Translations under genes and position numbers: made by a program
In this document: positions 4,280-11,885 of the stretch, piece by piece
Position numbering within the stretch: the first letter of the stretch is position 1
Layout of the letters: each line of letters starts with the position of its first letter
Notes under the pieces: model-generated
What the model was told of the DNA's origin: nothing
Database searches by the model: none
The model's input: the letters and a program-made list of their open reading frames with translations, nothing else
NCBI GenBank assembly: GCA_902797515.1
Contig: CADBSX010000085.1
Coordinates: 1 to 13,404 of the forward strand
Length of the DNA stretch: 13,404 nucleotides
Reading direction: 5' to 3'
Source: an uncultured Eubacteriales bacterium
GTDB lineage: Bacteria; Bacillota; Clostridia; Christensenellales; Borkfalkiaceae

Positions 4280-6415
4280 ATGAATCTGGACGAAAAATTA
4301 CGAAAATTAAAAGATATATCCGGATATACCGCAAAGGAAATTTCTTTCAGGTGCGGAATACCGCTCGGAACGCTCAATAAGATATTTTCGGGATCGACTA
4401 AGAGCGTTAAAACCGAAACGCTTAAAAAGCTTTCTTCCTTTTTCAACGTTCCTATCTCTTATTTTATCGAGGAAAACGAAGAAGAAAGTAAACGGAGCGA
4501 GGAAATTAACGTACCTTTAGGCTTTGTAAGAGTAGCGGCGGCAACGCCGAGGCTTAAACTCGGCGACGCGGACGCAAACGCGACGGAAATAATAAAGACG
4601 CTTGAAAACCTTTCGGAGAAGAAAGTAAAGGTCGCGGTCTTTCCCGAATTGTCTCTTTGCGGCTATACTTTATCCGACTTGTTTTATTACGACGCAGTTT
4701 TAAAAAACTGTGAAAAATCTCTTGAAAAGATAAGGATTTTCAGTTATAATTACGAAATGATTTTTTTCGTCGGTTGTCCCCTTATGAAAGACGGATCGAT
4801 ATATAATACCGCGGTTGCGGTATCGAAGGGAAAAATACTCGGCGTCGTGCCGAAAAAATACGTTCCGAACTACAACGAATTTTATGAAAAAAGGCATTTC
4901 TCAGGCGCGCCGACGGAACTTTCGGATATTACCGTAAACGGAAAAAAATATCCGTTCGGAACGAATATAATTTTTTGCGACGCGGTAAATCCCGATCTCA
5001 AAATTTCCGCGGAAATATGCGAAGATCTCTGGACGGTTGAATCGCCGTCAAACGAGCACTGCGTAAACGGCGCTACTTTGATCGTAAACTTATCCGCGAG
5101 TAACGAAATAATAGGAAAGGCGGAATACAGAAGAGCTATCGTTTCAAATCAGTCGGGCAAATGCGTTTGCGCTTACGTTTATTCGGACGCTGGACTTTAC
5201 GAATCCACTACCGACTTGATTTTTTCAGGACATAATATAATTGCCGAAAACGGTAAAATTTTATCCGAAACAGAGTTGTTTTCATACGATACCGCAATAG
5301 CGGACGTCGATATCTCGTTTTTGGAATTTGAAAGGCGCAAATCGTTTAATTACGATTTTGAAAAGGGGCAGTATATTCGCGTGGATTTTTCTTTAAAAAC
5401 GGAAAATGCGGAATTTATCCGCGAATTTCCGAAAATGCCTTTCGTGCCTTCTGAAAACGCGGAACTTTCCGCCAGATCCGAACTAATCGTAAATATGCAG
5501 GCTAACGCGCTCGCAAGGCGAGTTTCGCATACGAAAGCGAAAACGCTCGTAATAGGTATTTCCGGCGGTCTTGACAGCACTTTGGCTCTTCTGTCGGCCT
5601 GTAAAACCGTCGATCTTCTCGGCAGGAGCAGAAAAGATATTCTCGCTATAACGATGCCTTGTTTCGGAACGACGGAACGGACGAAAAACAATTCCGTATC
5701 GCTTGCGGAAGAACTCGGCGTTACTTTAAAGACGATCGATATAACCGAAAGCGTAAAAAGGCATTTCGAAGATATAGGTCAGAGCGAAAATTCGCAGGAC
5801 GTTACGTACGAAAATTCGCAAGCGAGAGAGAGAACGCAGGTCTTAATGGACGTCGCGAACAAGACGGGCGGCATAGTAATCGGTACGGGCGACCTTTCCG
5901 AACTTGCTCTCGGCTGGGCGACGTATAACGGCGATCATATGTCGATGTACGGCGTAAACTGTTCCGTTCCTAAAACTCTCGTTAAACATCTCGTAAGTTA
6001 TATGGCGAAAAAAACGGGAGGAAAAGCGGAAGAAATTTTAAACGATATTCTTTCAACGCCCGTAAGCCCCGAATTACTCCCCGCGAAAGACGGCGAGATC
6101 GCGCAAAAAACTGAAGATATCGTAGGACCTTACGTGCTTCACGACTTTTTCCTCTATTATTTTGTCAGGATGGGATACGCGCCGTCTAAAATTTATAAAA
6201 TCGCAGTAAAAACCTTTGAAAACGAATTTGACTGCGATACGGTTTACAAGTGGCTCGGTAACTTTATCCGCAGATTTTTCACTCAACAATTCAAAAGGTC
6301 GTGTATTCCCGACGGCGTTAAACTCGGCAGCGTTTCGCTTTCGCCTCGCGGGGATTGGCGTATGCCGAGCGACGTTTCCTTCGATACTTGGATAAAAGAC
6401 CTTGAAAGCGTATGA
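4280..6415 (+). CDS. nadE: Glutamine-dependent NAD+ synthetase fused to an N-terminal XRE-type HTH domain
   Basis: The enzyme makes NAD+ from deamido-NAD+, ATP and glutamine-derived ammonia, the last step of NAD+ synthesis. Domains of the 711 residues: XRE/Cro-like HTH at about 1-65 (AKEISFRCGIPLGTLNKIF contains the two HTH helices, then ETLKKLSSFFNVPISYF); acidic linker 65-76; nitrilase-type glutaminase about 80-370 with the triad E123 (FPELSLCGYT), K192 or K193 (PKKYVPNYNEFYE) and C247 (AEICEDLW); synthetase about 400-711 with the PP-loop SGGLDS at 428-433 and GTGDLSELALGWATYNGDH at 535-553. Ordinary two-domain NadE proteins begin at what is residue 80 here (GFVRVAAATPRL). The frame is open throughout, the ATG has a strong AGAGGTGA, and no start codon with a ribosome binding site lies at the domain border, so the fusion looks real. 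Both catalytic halves appear intact. Confidence 0.93.
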   Translation: MNLDEKLRKLKDISGYTAKEISFRCGIPLGTLNKIFSGSTKSVKTETLKKLSSFFNVPISYFIEENEEESKRSEEINVPLGFVRVAAATPRLKLGDADANATEIIKTLENLSEKKVKVAVFPELSLCGYTLSDLFYYDAVLKNCEKSLEKIRIFSYNYEMIFFVGCPLMKDGSIYNTAVAVSKGKILGVVPKKYVPNYNEFYEKRHFSGAPTELSDITVNGKKYPFGTNIIFCDAVNPDLKISAEICEDLWTVESPSNEHCVNGATLIVNLSASNEIIGKAEYRRAIVSNQSGKCVCAYVYSDAGLYESTTDLIFSGHNIIAENGKILSETELFSYDTAIADVDISFLEFERRKSFNYDFEKGQYIRVDFSLKTENAEFIREFPKMPFVPSENAELSARSELIVNMQANALARRVSHTKAKTLVIGISGGLDSTLALLSACKTVDLLGRSRKDILAITMPCFGTTERTKNNSVSLAEELGVTLKTIDITESVKRHFEDIGQSENSQDVTYENSQARERTQVLMDVANKTGGIVIGTGDLSELALGWATYNGDHMSMYGVNCSVPKTLVKHLVSYMAKKTGGKAEEILNDILSTPVSPELLPAKDGEIAQKTEDIVGPYVLHDFFLYYFVRMGYAPSKIYKIAVKTFENEFDCDTVYKWLGNFIRRFFTQQFKRSCIPDGVKLGSVSLSPRGDWRMPSDVSFDTWIKDLESV

Positions 6416-6437
6416 AAATAAAAATCTGATTTTATAA

Positions 6438-6473
6438 CGCGACCGCCTTTCGGCGGTCGCGCTCTTTATTTTT
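6438..6473. terminator. Strong hairpin terminator between convergent nadE and gerA operon
   Basis: CGCGACCGCC (6438-6447) pairs perfectly with GGCGGTCGCG (6452-6461) around TTTC, followed on the plus strand by CTCTTTATTTTT. It lies 22 bases past nadE and 22 bases past the gerAC stop on the other strand, so it probably serves both. The T run is better on the plus strand. Confidence 0.88.
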
Positions 6474-6483
6474 CCTCGATTTC

Positions 6484-7683
6484 CTACATTTTCGCACTCT
6501 GTTCGGTTTTGCACTTTATCGTTACGTCGATTTCCGTGTCGGCAAGTACCGTTGACTTTAATTTCTCGTAACTGAAATAGTGAAATTTATACAGAGTCTC
6601 TTTAAAGTCGAAGAGGTCGCAATCAGCCTCTTTTATCTTGATAAGCATATTTTCTATCGTGGTTTTAATTCGGTTTTCCGCCTCTTTAAGAACTTTTTCT
6701 TCAATTTCCGCCGTGGTAACGAGTTCTTTTACGGGAACGCTGTCGTAAACGTCCTCTATCTGGCAAAGAAGATGAAGATTTACTTCAAACCGAGGCTTGC
6801 CGTCTTTAACGTAAAAAGCGTATTTTTTATAGGATTCGTTCAATCCGAAAATCACGTCGGTTTTTTTGCCGTTAAATTCTATTCCGTCAAGTTCTATAAG
6901 CGTATCAATGGAATTTTTTCGCTTAATATTGAAAAAAAGCGTTTCCAGAGACGTGAGTTTACCGACGTTCACGCCCTTCTTGAATATAAGAGTTTCGGTT
7001 GCGTCGAATATATATTGTTCTTCCGATTTATTTTCTTTCTGTCCCGACTGACCGCCTTTGTTGTCCTGCGATTTCGTTTCGAGTTTTATCCTTCTTATAA
7101 AGGGCATATATCCGCTTTCCGACTTGGAATAATATCCCTTTGAAAATTCTTTTACGTCGGTATCGGCTATTTTATCAGATTTCGCTATGTCCTTGCTCAA
7201 TATTTTCTCTATGGCAAGAGAAGATATCGAGTCGAGAGGAGTACAGGAAGAAAGCACTTCTTCCGCCTTGTCGTCGCACGCCGCTAAAATCGCCGAATCT
7301 TCGATTTTATCGCTTCTTATAAAATAATTTATGTGATACATAATATCCGATTTAAGCGTCGTTTTCCCTAATAAAATCAGGTTACAGAAAGAAAGCATAG
7401 GATACCAGCCCGTATTTATGCCTATGTTATCCAGCGCGGCGGCGACGGTTTTTCCCTTTCCCGTGACAAGCGCGTCCTCATTCGATATCGTCGTGCTTGA
7501 CGCTTGCGGTATGGCGATCTGCGCGCTTAACGTATATTGATTTTGCTCTTCTTCGTAATCGATCCCGAGCGCGACTATAATAGCGGTCCTTTCTATATCG
7601 ACGAGCCCGAAGTCGTTCGTAAAAAAGAGCAGCATTGCGACGGATATTAAAATAAGGGATAATTTCGATCGGATAAATTTCAT
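6484..7683 (-). CDS. gerAC: Ger(x)C-family spore germination protein (GerAC-like), lacking the usual lipobox cysteine
   Basis: GerAC-type proteins are the third subunit of germinant receptors in the inner spore membrane, normally as lipoproteins. This 399-residue protein has the family plan: hydrophobic N terminus about 8-22, then LVDIERTAIIVALGID at 27-42 (family: ...RELNDLAIVLGMGID), KGKTVAAAL near 76-83, NLILLGK at 101-107, a polar Lys/Gln/Gly-rich linker at about 201-222 and the C-terminal Ger(x)C domain ending in a conserved-looking helix and strand. The GC-W/-Dxx lipobox normally found before the RELN-like motif is absent: residues 20-27 read FFTNDFGL. It may therefore be held by an uncleaved N-terminal membrane helix instead. 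Its ATG overlaps the gerAB stop by four bases (ATGA), and it ends the operon. Confidence 0.88.
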   Translation of the reverse strand: MKFIRSKLSLILISVAMLLFFTNDFGLVDIERTAIIVALGIDYEEEQNQYTLSAQIAIPQASSTTISNEDALVTGKGKTVAAALDNIGINTGWYPMLSFCNLILLGKTTLKSDIMYHINYFIRSDKIEDSAILAACDDKAEEVLSSCTPLDSISSLAIEKILSKDIAKSDKIADTDVKEFSKGYYSKSESGYMPFIRRIKLETKSQDNKGGQSGQKENKSEEQYIFDATETLIFKKGVNVGKLTSLETLFFNIKRKNSIDTLIELDGIEFNGKKTDVIFGLNESYKKYAFYVKDGKPRFEVNLHLLCQIEDVYDSVPVKELVTTAEIEEKVLKEAENRIKTTIENMLIKIKEADCDLFDFKETLYKFHYFSYEKLKSTVLADTEIDVTIKCKTEQSAKM

Positions 7684-8756
7684 TTCGATACTCGTCCTTT
7701 ATTGAAAAATACAGTTAAAAACGGCAAAACGTAAGCCATAAACAGGATAAACCATATTAAATAATTCTGTATAAAACCGAAAGTATAGAAATAGACGTTT
7801 TCGGTTGTAATCATTATTATCGCCATAAGCGCGTTTACTCCTATCGCGGCGAAAATCCTGTGCTTTATAGGGAAAACTTTTAAAATGCAGTAAGTCGAAA
7901 ACAAAAGCGGAATGGCTGTGGCGTAAACGCTTGAAATTATATACGCAAAATTCGCAATATAATCTATTCTTCCGATATTCGCGAGGGCGACGCTGTATTT
8001 GCCCATCCTTATCGGCGCGAAAAACTGCCTTACCGTAAGAGGTCCGAATTCCGCGTAAAGTACCATGATAAAAAATATGACCGCTATCGCCGCCGCTACA
8101 AAACTTAAAATGATCTTTTTCTTATAGTGTTTTTCCTTTTTGAAATGCCCGAGCATAAACAAAAGGTACGAACTGTCCGCATACCACATTGCGCTTTTCA
8201 GTGCTCCGACGCCTATTTCCGAAGGTTTTACGCCTATCACGGGCAGTAATTCCGAAAATTTAGCGGAAGGGACGGCAAGGGAAATAAGAATCACGTAAGC
8301 GAAAATCGTGAGCCATATCGAAATATCCGCGCATCTTCCTATCGCTCTTATGCTTTTATATGAAAAAAAAGAGGAAAAAACAAAAAAAAGTATAAAAATA
8401 GACAAGCCCGAAACGGTCTGATAGAGTGAAGTTTCAATATAGTTTTTCTGTTCGATCAGCGGGACGTATGCCTTTACGAAGAAAAAAATTCCGTAAAATA
8501 AATAAACGGTTTTCGCCGTTTTATCCCCGACGTTTACGCTTATTATTTCATAAAGAGATTTGCCGCCGTATTTATCGTTTAAATGCAGGACAAATAAAAG
8601 TACCATTCCGTCCGCGAGAAAATTAAGCGCGGCGGATATCCAGAACGATTCTTTTGCAAAACCTGCGGTAACAGCAGGCATTACGAGAAGTTTTACGACT
8701 GTCGTAAACGCGGTGAAAGTAAAACATATTTGTCTGACGTTTATTTTTTCTGTCAT
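7680..8756 (-). CDS. gerAB: GerAB-family spore germination permease
   Basis: The 358-residue protein is almost entirely hydrophobic with about ten predicted membrane segments (for example around residues 10-30, 38-58, 80-98, 110-130, 142-162, 185-203, 215-235, 270-295, 305-322 and 330-350). This is the layout of GerAB/GerKB proteins of the APC transporter superfamily, which bind the germinant within the receptor. N-terminal KINVRQICFTFTAF resembles the common start of the family (I--rQ----i). It overlaps gerAA and gerAC by four bases each (ATGA junctions), implying coupled translation and equal stoichiometry. Confidence in the family comes from topology, length and operon context more than from signature residues. 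Confidence 0.88.
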   Translation of the reverse strand: MTEKINVRQICFTFTAFTTVVKLLVMPAVTAGFAKESFWISAALNFLADGMVLLFVLHLNDKYGGKSLYEIISVNVGDKTAKTVYLFYGIFFFVKAYVPLIEQKNYIETSLYQTVSGLSIFILFFVFSSFFSYKSIRAIGRCADISIWLTIFAYVILISLAVPSAKFSELLPVIGVKPSEIGVGALKSAMWYADSSYLLFMLGHFKKEKHYKKKIILSFVAAAIAVIFFIMVLYAEFGPLTVRQFFAPIRMGKYSVALANIGRIDYIANFAYIISSVYATAIPLLFSTYCILKVFPIKHRIFAAIGVNALMAIIMITTENVYFYTFGFIQNYLIWFILFMAYVLPFLTVFFNKGRVSK

Positions 8757-10192
8757 TTTCCGTCAACCTTTTGTCTGATTTTATTTTTTGCACGGAAAGT
8801 GAGAGGTCTTTTTTCCATGCCTATAACGTTATCCATATAAAGTCCGTCTTGCAGATCGTTAAATATAAGCGGAGAATACGGGGCAATATACGGCGAGCCG
8901 TAATTTTCCTGTGTAGAAAGATAACAGATAAGAAAAGCGGCAAAAAGAAGTACGCCGTAAACGCCTACGGAACCGGAAATTATCAAAATCACGAACCGTA
9001 AAACCGAATTCGTTTCGATAAGTTCGGGAATAGCGTAAATACTTATTCCGGAAAGGGCCATTATAAGTATGGCGGGAGTCGAAACTATGCCCGCGTTGAC
9101 CGCCGTTTCGCCGAGAACGAGCGCGCCGACTACCGCGAGAGCCATGCCGACGTATTTAGGCATCCTTACGCTCGTTTCGTTCAGTATTTCAAACGTTAAA
9201 AGTATGAAAAACATCTCGATACTCGGTGAAAACGGGATATCTTTTATTCCGTTTACTATCGTAAGAAGAAAATTAAGCGGAATAAGTTGCAGGTGAAAAA
9301 GTTGCGCCGCGACGAAAAGTCCCGGAAGGAAAATCGAAAAAACTATCGCGATGACTCGCAAAAAACGCAGAAGATTTGCTCTGTAAGTCGAAACGTAATA
9401 ATCTTCCGCACTCTGAAAATCTTCGAGAAGAACGTAAGGAAGAGTTATAACGAAAGGCGAGCCGTCAACGATTATTCCGACTCTTCCTTCGAGCATCCTT
9501 TCCATAAGTACGTCCGGTCTTTCGGTCGCGCCGGATTGTTTGAAAAGAGAAGTTTTTCTCTCGTTCAGAAATTTTGACACGTAAGAACTGTCGGGGATTC
9601 CGTCAATATTGATTTTTTTGAGTTTTTCCCGAACTTTTTTGACGAGCGTCGGATTTGTAAGCCCTTCGATATAGGTAAACGCGATCGCGGTTTTAGTATA
9701 TTTTCCCGCCGTTAATATTTCAACTTTGAGGTCGGAAGATTTAAGATACCGCCTCAAAAGACTTAAATTCGACTGTATGCTTTCATTAAAACCGTTTCTC
9801 GGACCTCTGACCGAAAGTCCTGTCGGAGGCTCGGAAATGGCGCGCACCTGAAATTTTTTCAGATCGACGGATATTCCTTTTCTCTTTCCGTCGAAGAGAA
9901 TAACGGCGTGCCCCGAAAGAATATCGTCAACGCACTCGTTTATCTTTTGTTTTATCTTTACGTTGGCGAGAGTGATGCTTTTAGCCATATTTCTGACCAA
10001 AGTCAGGCTCTCGAACTTCTGAAGAGGAGCGATAACTTCGAGTCCGAGAAGTTCTTTATCCGTTATCGAATCGACGTATATCGCCGCCGCTTGTACGTCT
10101 CCGACGGTAAACTCGAAAAAAATGATGTCGTCGCTGCCGAGTATCGCTTTTAATGCTTTAAGATTGTAATCGAGTTCGGGCGTTATATTCAT
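8753..10192 (-). CDS. gerAA: GerAA-family spore germination protein
   Basis: The 479-residue protein is the A subunit of a germinant receptor in the inner spore membrane. Seen: a soluble N-terminal part of about 270 residues with SEPPTGLSVRGPRNGFNESI (family RGPR-GF at 129-135), MLEGRVGIIVDGSPFVITLP at 233-252 (a hallmark of GerA proteins), and a C-terminal membrane part of about five segments containing FEILNETSVRMPKYVG (334-349) and VLGETAVNAGIVS (359-371). All are standard for the family, and length is normal (family about 480-520). The ATG at 10192 has no recognisable SD in the preceding bases, which are A/T-rich. No other start gives a better fit. I could not find a convincing sigma-G promoter upstream, though forespore expression is expected for such operons. 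Confidence 0.95.
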   Translation of the reverse strand: MNITPELDYNLKALKAILGSDDIIFFEFTVGDVQAAAIYVDSITDKELLGLEVIAPLQKFESLTLVRNMAKSITLANVKIKQKINECVDDILSGHAVILFDGKRKGISVDLKKFQVRAISEPPTGLSVRGPRNGFNESIQSNLSLLRRYLKSSDLKVEILTAGKYTKTAIAFTYIEGLTNPTLVKKVREKLKKINIDGIPDSSYVSKFLNERKTSLFKQSGATERPDVLMERMLEGRVGIIVDGSPFVITLPYVLLEDFQSAEDYYVSTYRANLLRFLRVIAIVFSIFLPGLFVAAQLFHLQLIPLNFLLTIVNGIKDIPFSPSIEMFFILLTFEILNETSVRMPKYVGMALAVVGALVLGETAVNAGIVSTPAILIMALSGISIYAIPELIETNSVLRFVILIISGSVGVYGVLLFAAFLICYLSTQENYGSPYIAPYSPLIFNDLQDGLYMDNVIGMEKRPLTFRAKNKIRQKVDGK

Positions 10193-10257
10193 AATTTAAA
10201 TTATCGGTTTTTTGAAAAAAATTTATTATCGAATTTTTAAGTTTTACAGGATAACGT
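10193..10257. other. Divergent intergenic region between gerAA and the HPr-kinase-like gene
   Basis: This A/T-rich stretch must hold the gerA operon promoter on the minus strand. I saw no good sigma-A or sigma-G match and no SD before gerAA. The plus-strand promoter begins at its right end. Confidence 0.4.
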
Positions 10258-10286
10258 TTGATATTTATGCCAAAATATGATAAAAT
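10258..10286 (+). promoter_or_regulatory. Promoter for the HPr-kinase-like/S26 peptidase pair, with almost no leader
   Basis: TTGATA (10258-10263) and TAAAAT (10281-10286) are 17 bases apart, with an extended TGA (10278-10280). Transcription should start near 10293, only about five bases before the chosen ATG at 10298, so the mRNA would be nearly leaderless. Confidence 0.65.
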
Positions 10287-10297
10287 TTTACATAAGT

Positions 10298-10999
10298 ATG
10301 ATATACGATATTGCGGATTTGAGAATAAACATAGAAAATAAACTTCCTTTTACCGCTCGGTTTTGCGAAGGTTATCTTTCGCCCGATCAGGAAAGCGAGC
10401 CCGCTTTTTCGGTAAAAGTCACTAACGAGCAGTTTTTCAAAGAAAAAGAAGTTTCGGATAAATTTTCCGACGGATATATTGAAAATATCTGTCTTTACAG
10501 AAATATCTGCAATCTTATGCCGTATTACGACAGGTTTTTACTTCACTCGTCCGTCGTGGAATACGATGGAAAGTGCTACGCATTTTTAGGACACAGCGGG
10601 GCTGGGAAGTCAACTCACTCGCGCCTCTGGCTTAAATATCTCGAAAACGCGAAAATCCTTAACGGCGACAAGCCGATCGTCCGCGAGTCGGAAGAAGGTT
10701 ATATCGCTTACGGCACTCCGTGGATGGGCAAAGAAGGCTTGGGCTATAAGGGAAAAGGGAAGATATACGCGATCTGCTTTATAGAGCAGGCGTTGAAAAA
10801 CGAGATAATCCCTTTAAGCGCGTCTTTGACCGCCGACAGGCTGTTTTCTCAGATTTTATTGCCCGACGACGCGGAAAGCGTTATGAAAACGATGACTATG
10901 GCGGACAACTTTATCAAAAGAGTGCCGTCTTTCGTGCTGAAATGCGATATATCGGAAGAGGCTTTCAGAACTTCTTTCGACGTTTTGACGAGGTGCTGA
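10298..10999 (+). CDS. HPr-kinase/phosphorylase-like P-loop protein (function unknown)
   Basis: This 233-residue protein resembles the HprK C-terminal domain-like proteins of Firmicutes, which share the HPrK/PEP-carboxykinase nucleotide-binding fold but lack the HPrK N-terminal domain. Seen: LLHSSVVEYDG (residues 81-91, the strand that precedes the P-loop in this family), Walker A GHSGAGKST at 98-106, an acidic Walker-B-like NGDKP at 123-127 and GTPWMGKEG at about 139-147. I prefer ATG 10298 to the in-frame ATG at 10277, because 10277 falls inside the predicted -10 element and neither has an SD. It sits one base before an S26-type peptidase. Related kinases in lasso-peptide and other RiPP clusters phosphorylate the peptide product, but no precursor is visible here. 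It is not the housekeeping HprK. Confidence 0.75.
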   Translation: MIYDIADLRINIENKLPFTARFCEGYLSPDQESEPAFSVKVTNEQFFKEKEVSDKFSDGYIENICLYRNICNLMPYYDRFLLHSSVVEYDGKCYAFLGHSGAGKSTHSRLWLKYLENAKILNGDKPIVRESEEGYIAYGTPWMGKEGLGYKGKGKIYAICFIEQALKNEIIPLSASLTADRLFSQILLPDDAESVMKTMTMADNFIKRVPSFVLKCDISEEAFRTSFDVLTRC

Positions 11000-11000
11000 T

Positions 11001-11471
11001 ATGGATAATGGTATTTTAAAAACGGATATCGTCGAAATCCTCAAAGAAAACGGGAAATACGTCGGGACGACCGTAGGCGTTAGTATGCTGCCGATGATAA
11101 AGAGCGGCAAAGACGTAGTTGTAATCGTTCCGAAAACCGAAAAACTTAAAAAATACGACGTCGCTTTATACATCAGGAAAGACGGCGCTTACGTGTTGCA
11201 CAGAGTTTTACAGCCCGTCGAAAAAGGTTACGTGATAAGGGGCGACAACTGTTATTCCGACGAACACGTTTCCGAGGACACCGTTATAGGCGTTCTTGAA
11301 GGTTATTTCAAAGGCGAAAAATACATTGACTGCAACACCGACGAAAAATACAGAAAATACGCCGAAAAAAGAGTGAAAAATTATAAATTGAGGCGATTTT
11401 TCGTCGTTCCGCGGCGAAAAATCTTATCGTTCGCGCACCGAGTTTACCGAAAAATATTCAAAAAAAAGTGA
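11001..11471 (+). CDS. S24/S26-family peptidase, signal-peptidase-like with Ser/His arrangement
   Basis: The 156-residue protein has the signal-peptidase fold motifs: GVSMLPMI with the nucleophile S28, KKYDVALYI (box around 50-58), VLHRVL with H67 where the bacterial LepB type has its catalytic Lys, and RGDNCYSDEHV at 80-90. A Ser/His pair is typical of the SipW/archaeal-eukaryotic subtype. Unlike SipW or LepB it shows no clear N-terminal membrane anchor; the C-terminal part (about 110-156) is highly basic, with an arginine/lysine-rich tail that could bind membrane or nucleic acid. The start follows the previous stop by one base, with GAGGTG upstream, so the two genes are coupled. Together the pair looks like peptide maturation or export, but the substrate is not in this window. 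Confidence 0.75.
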   Translation: MDNGILKTDIVEILKENGKYVGTTVGVSMLPMIKSGKDVVVIVPKTEKLKKYDVALYIRKDGAYVLHRVLQPVEKGYVIRGDNCYSDEHVSEDTVIGVLEGYFKGEKYIDCNTDEKYRKYAEKRVKNYKLRRFFVVPRRKILSFAHRVYRKIFKKK

Positions 11472-11501
11472 AATCCGAATTTTTCGGATTTTTTTATTTT
11501 T
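11471..11501 (+). terminator. Terminator after the S26 peptidase gene
   Basis: AAATCCGAA (11471-11479) pairs with TTCGGATTT (11483-11491) around TTT, followed by TTTTATTTTT. The 5' arm begins at the last base of the stop codon. Confidence 0.85.
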
Positions 11502-11514
11502 CTATTTAAATCAT

Positions 11515-11543
11515 TTGACAGACGCAATACTTCGTGATATGAT
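11515..11543 (+). promoter_or_regulatory. Promoter of the PadR-DUF1700-DUF4097 operon with possible PadR operator
   Basis: TTGACA (11515-11520) and TATGAT (11538-11543) are 17 bases apart, with extended TGA at 11535-11537. AATAC (11526-11530) and GTATT (11544-11548) form a short inverted repeat with 13 bases between them that straddles the -10 box. Autoregulation is usual for PadR proteins, but this repeat is short and could be chance. Confidence 0.75.
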
Positions 11544-11567
11544 GTATTATGTAAAGAGAGGTATGAA

Positions 11568-11885
11568 ATGGACGCACAATTAAAACGCGGGCTATTGGAC
11601 GTTTGCGTTTTGTCCGCCATAAAAAACGACGAATCATACGGCTATAAGATCATAAAGGATATGAAACCGTACTTGGAAATGTCGGAATCGACGTTATATA
11701 CTATACTCAAAAGGCTTGAAACGGCGGAACTTCTGACGGTAAGAACGGCGGAACACGACGGCAGGCTGCGGAAATATTACAAAATAACGAAAAACGGGCT
11801 GAAACGCATAGAAAACTTCAAAGAAGAGTGGAGAGAAGTAATGTCGATATATAAATTTGTCAGTAAGGAGAGCGGCAATGAATAA
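11568..11885 (+). CDS. PadR-family transcriptional regulator
   Basis: The 105-residue protein is a short (s1-type) PadR winged-helix regulator. Seen: LKRGLLDVCVLSAIKN (residues 5-20), SYGYKIIKDM (23-32), the recognition region MSESTLYTILKRLETAELLT (38-57), and the wing with DGRLRKYYKITKNGLKRI (64-81), all typical of PadR. A short C-terminal helix for dimerisation follows. The start has GAGAGG eight or so bases upstream. Its last eight bases overlap the next gene. In Firmicutes this regulator type is commonly placed before DUF1700 and DUF4097 genes, and it usually represses its own operon until an inducer, often an envelope-active compound, is bound. The inducer cannot be told from sequence. 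Confidence 0.93.
   Translation: MDAQLKRGLLDVCVLSAIKNDESYGYKIIKDMKPYLEMSESTLYTILKRLETAELLTVRTAEHDGRLRKYYKITKNGLKRIENFKEEWREVMSIYKFVSKESGNE

Noticed and set aside
6580-7143. 187-codon plus-strand ORF opposite gerAC
   Set aside because: It is an antisense shadow rich in Phe/Lys/Arg, without SD or recognisable domain, over a well-supported gene.
10277-10297. ATG 10277 as start of the HPr-kinase-like protein
   Set aside because: It overlaps the predicted extended -10 element and has no SD; ATG 10298 fits the promoter and the family start better.
11857-11877. TTG start for the DUF1700 protein
   Set aside because: It lies upstream of the AAGGAG that fits ATG 11878, and the added residues are not like the family start.
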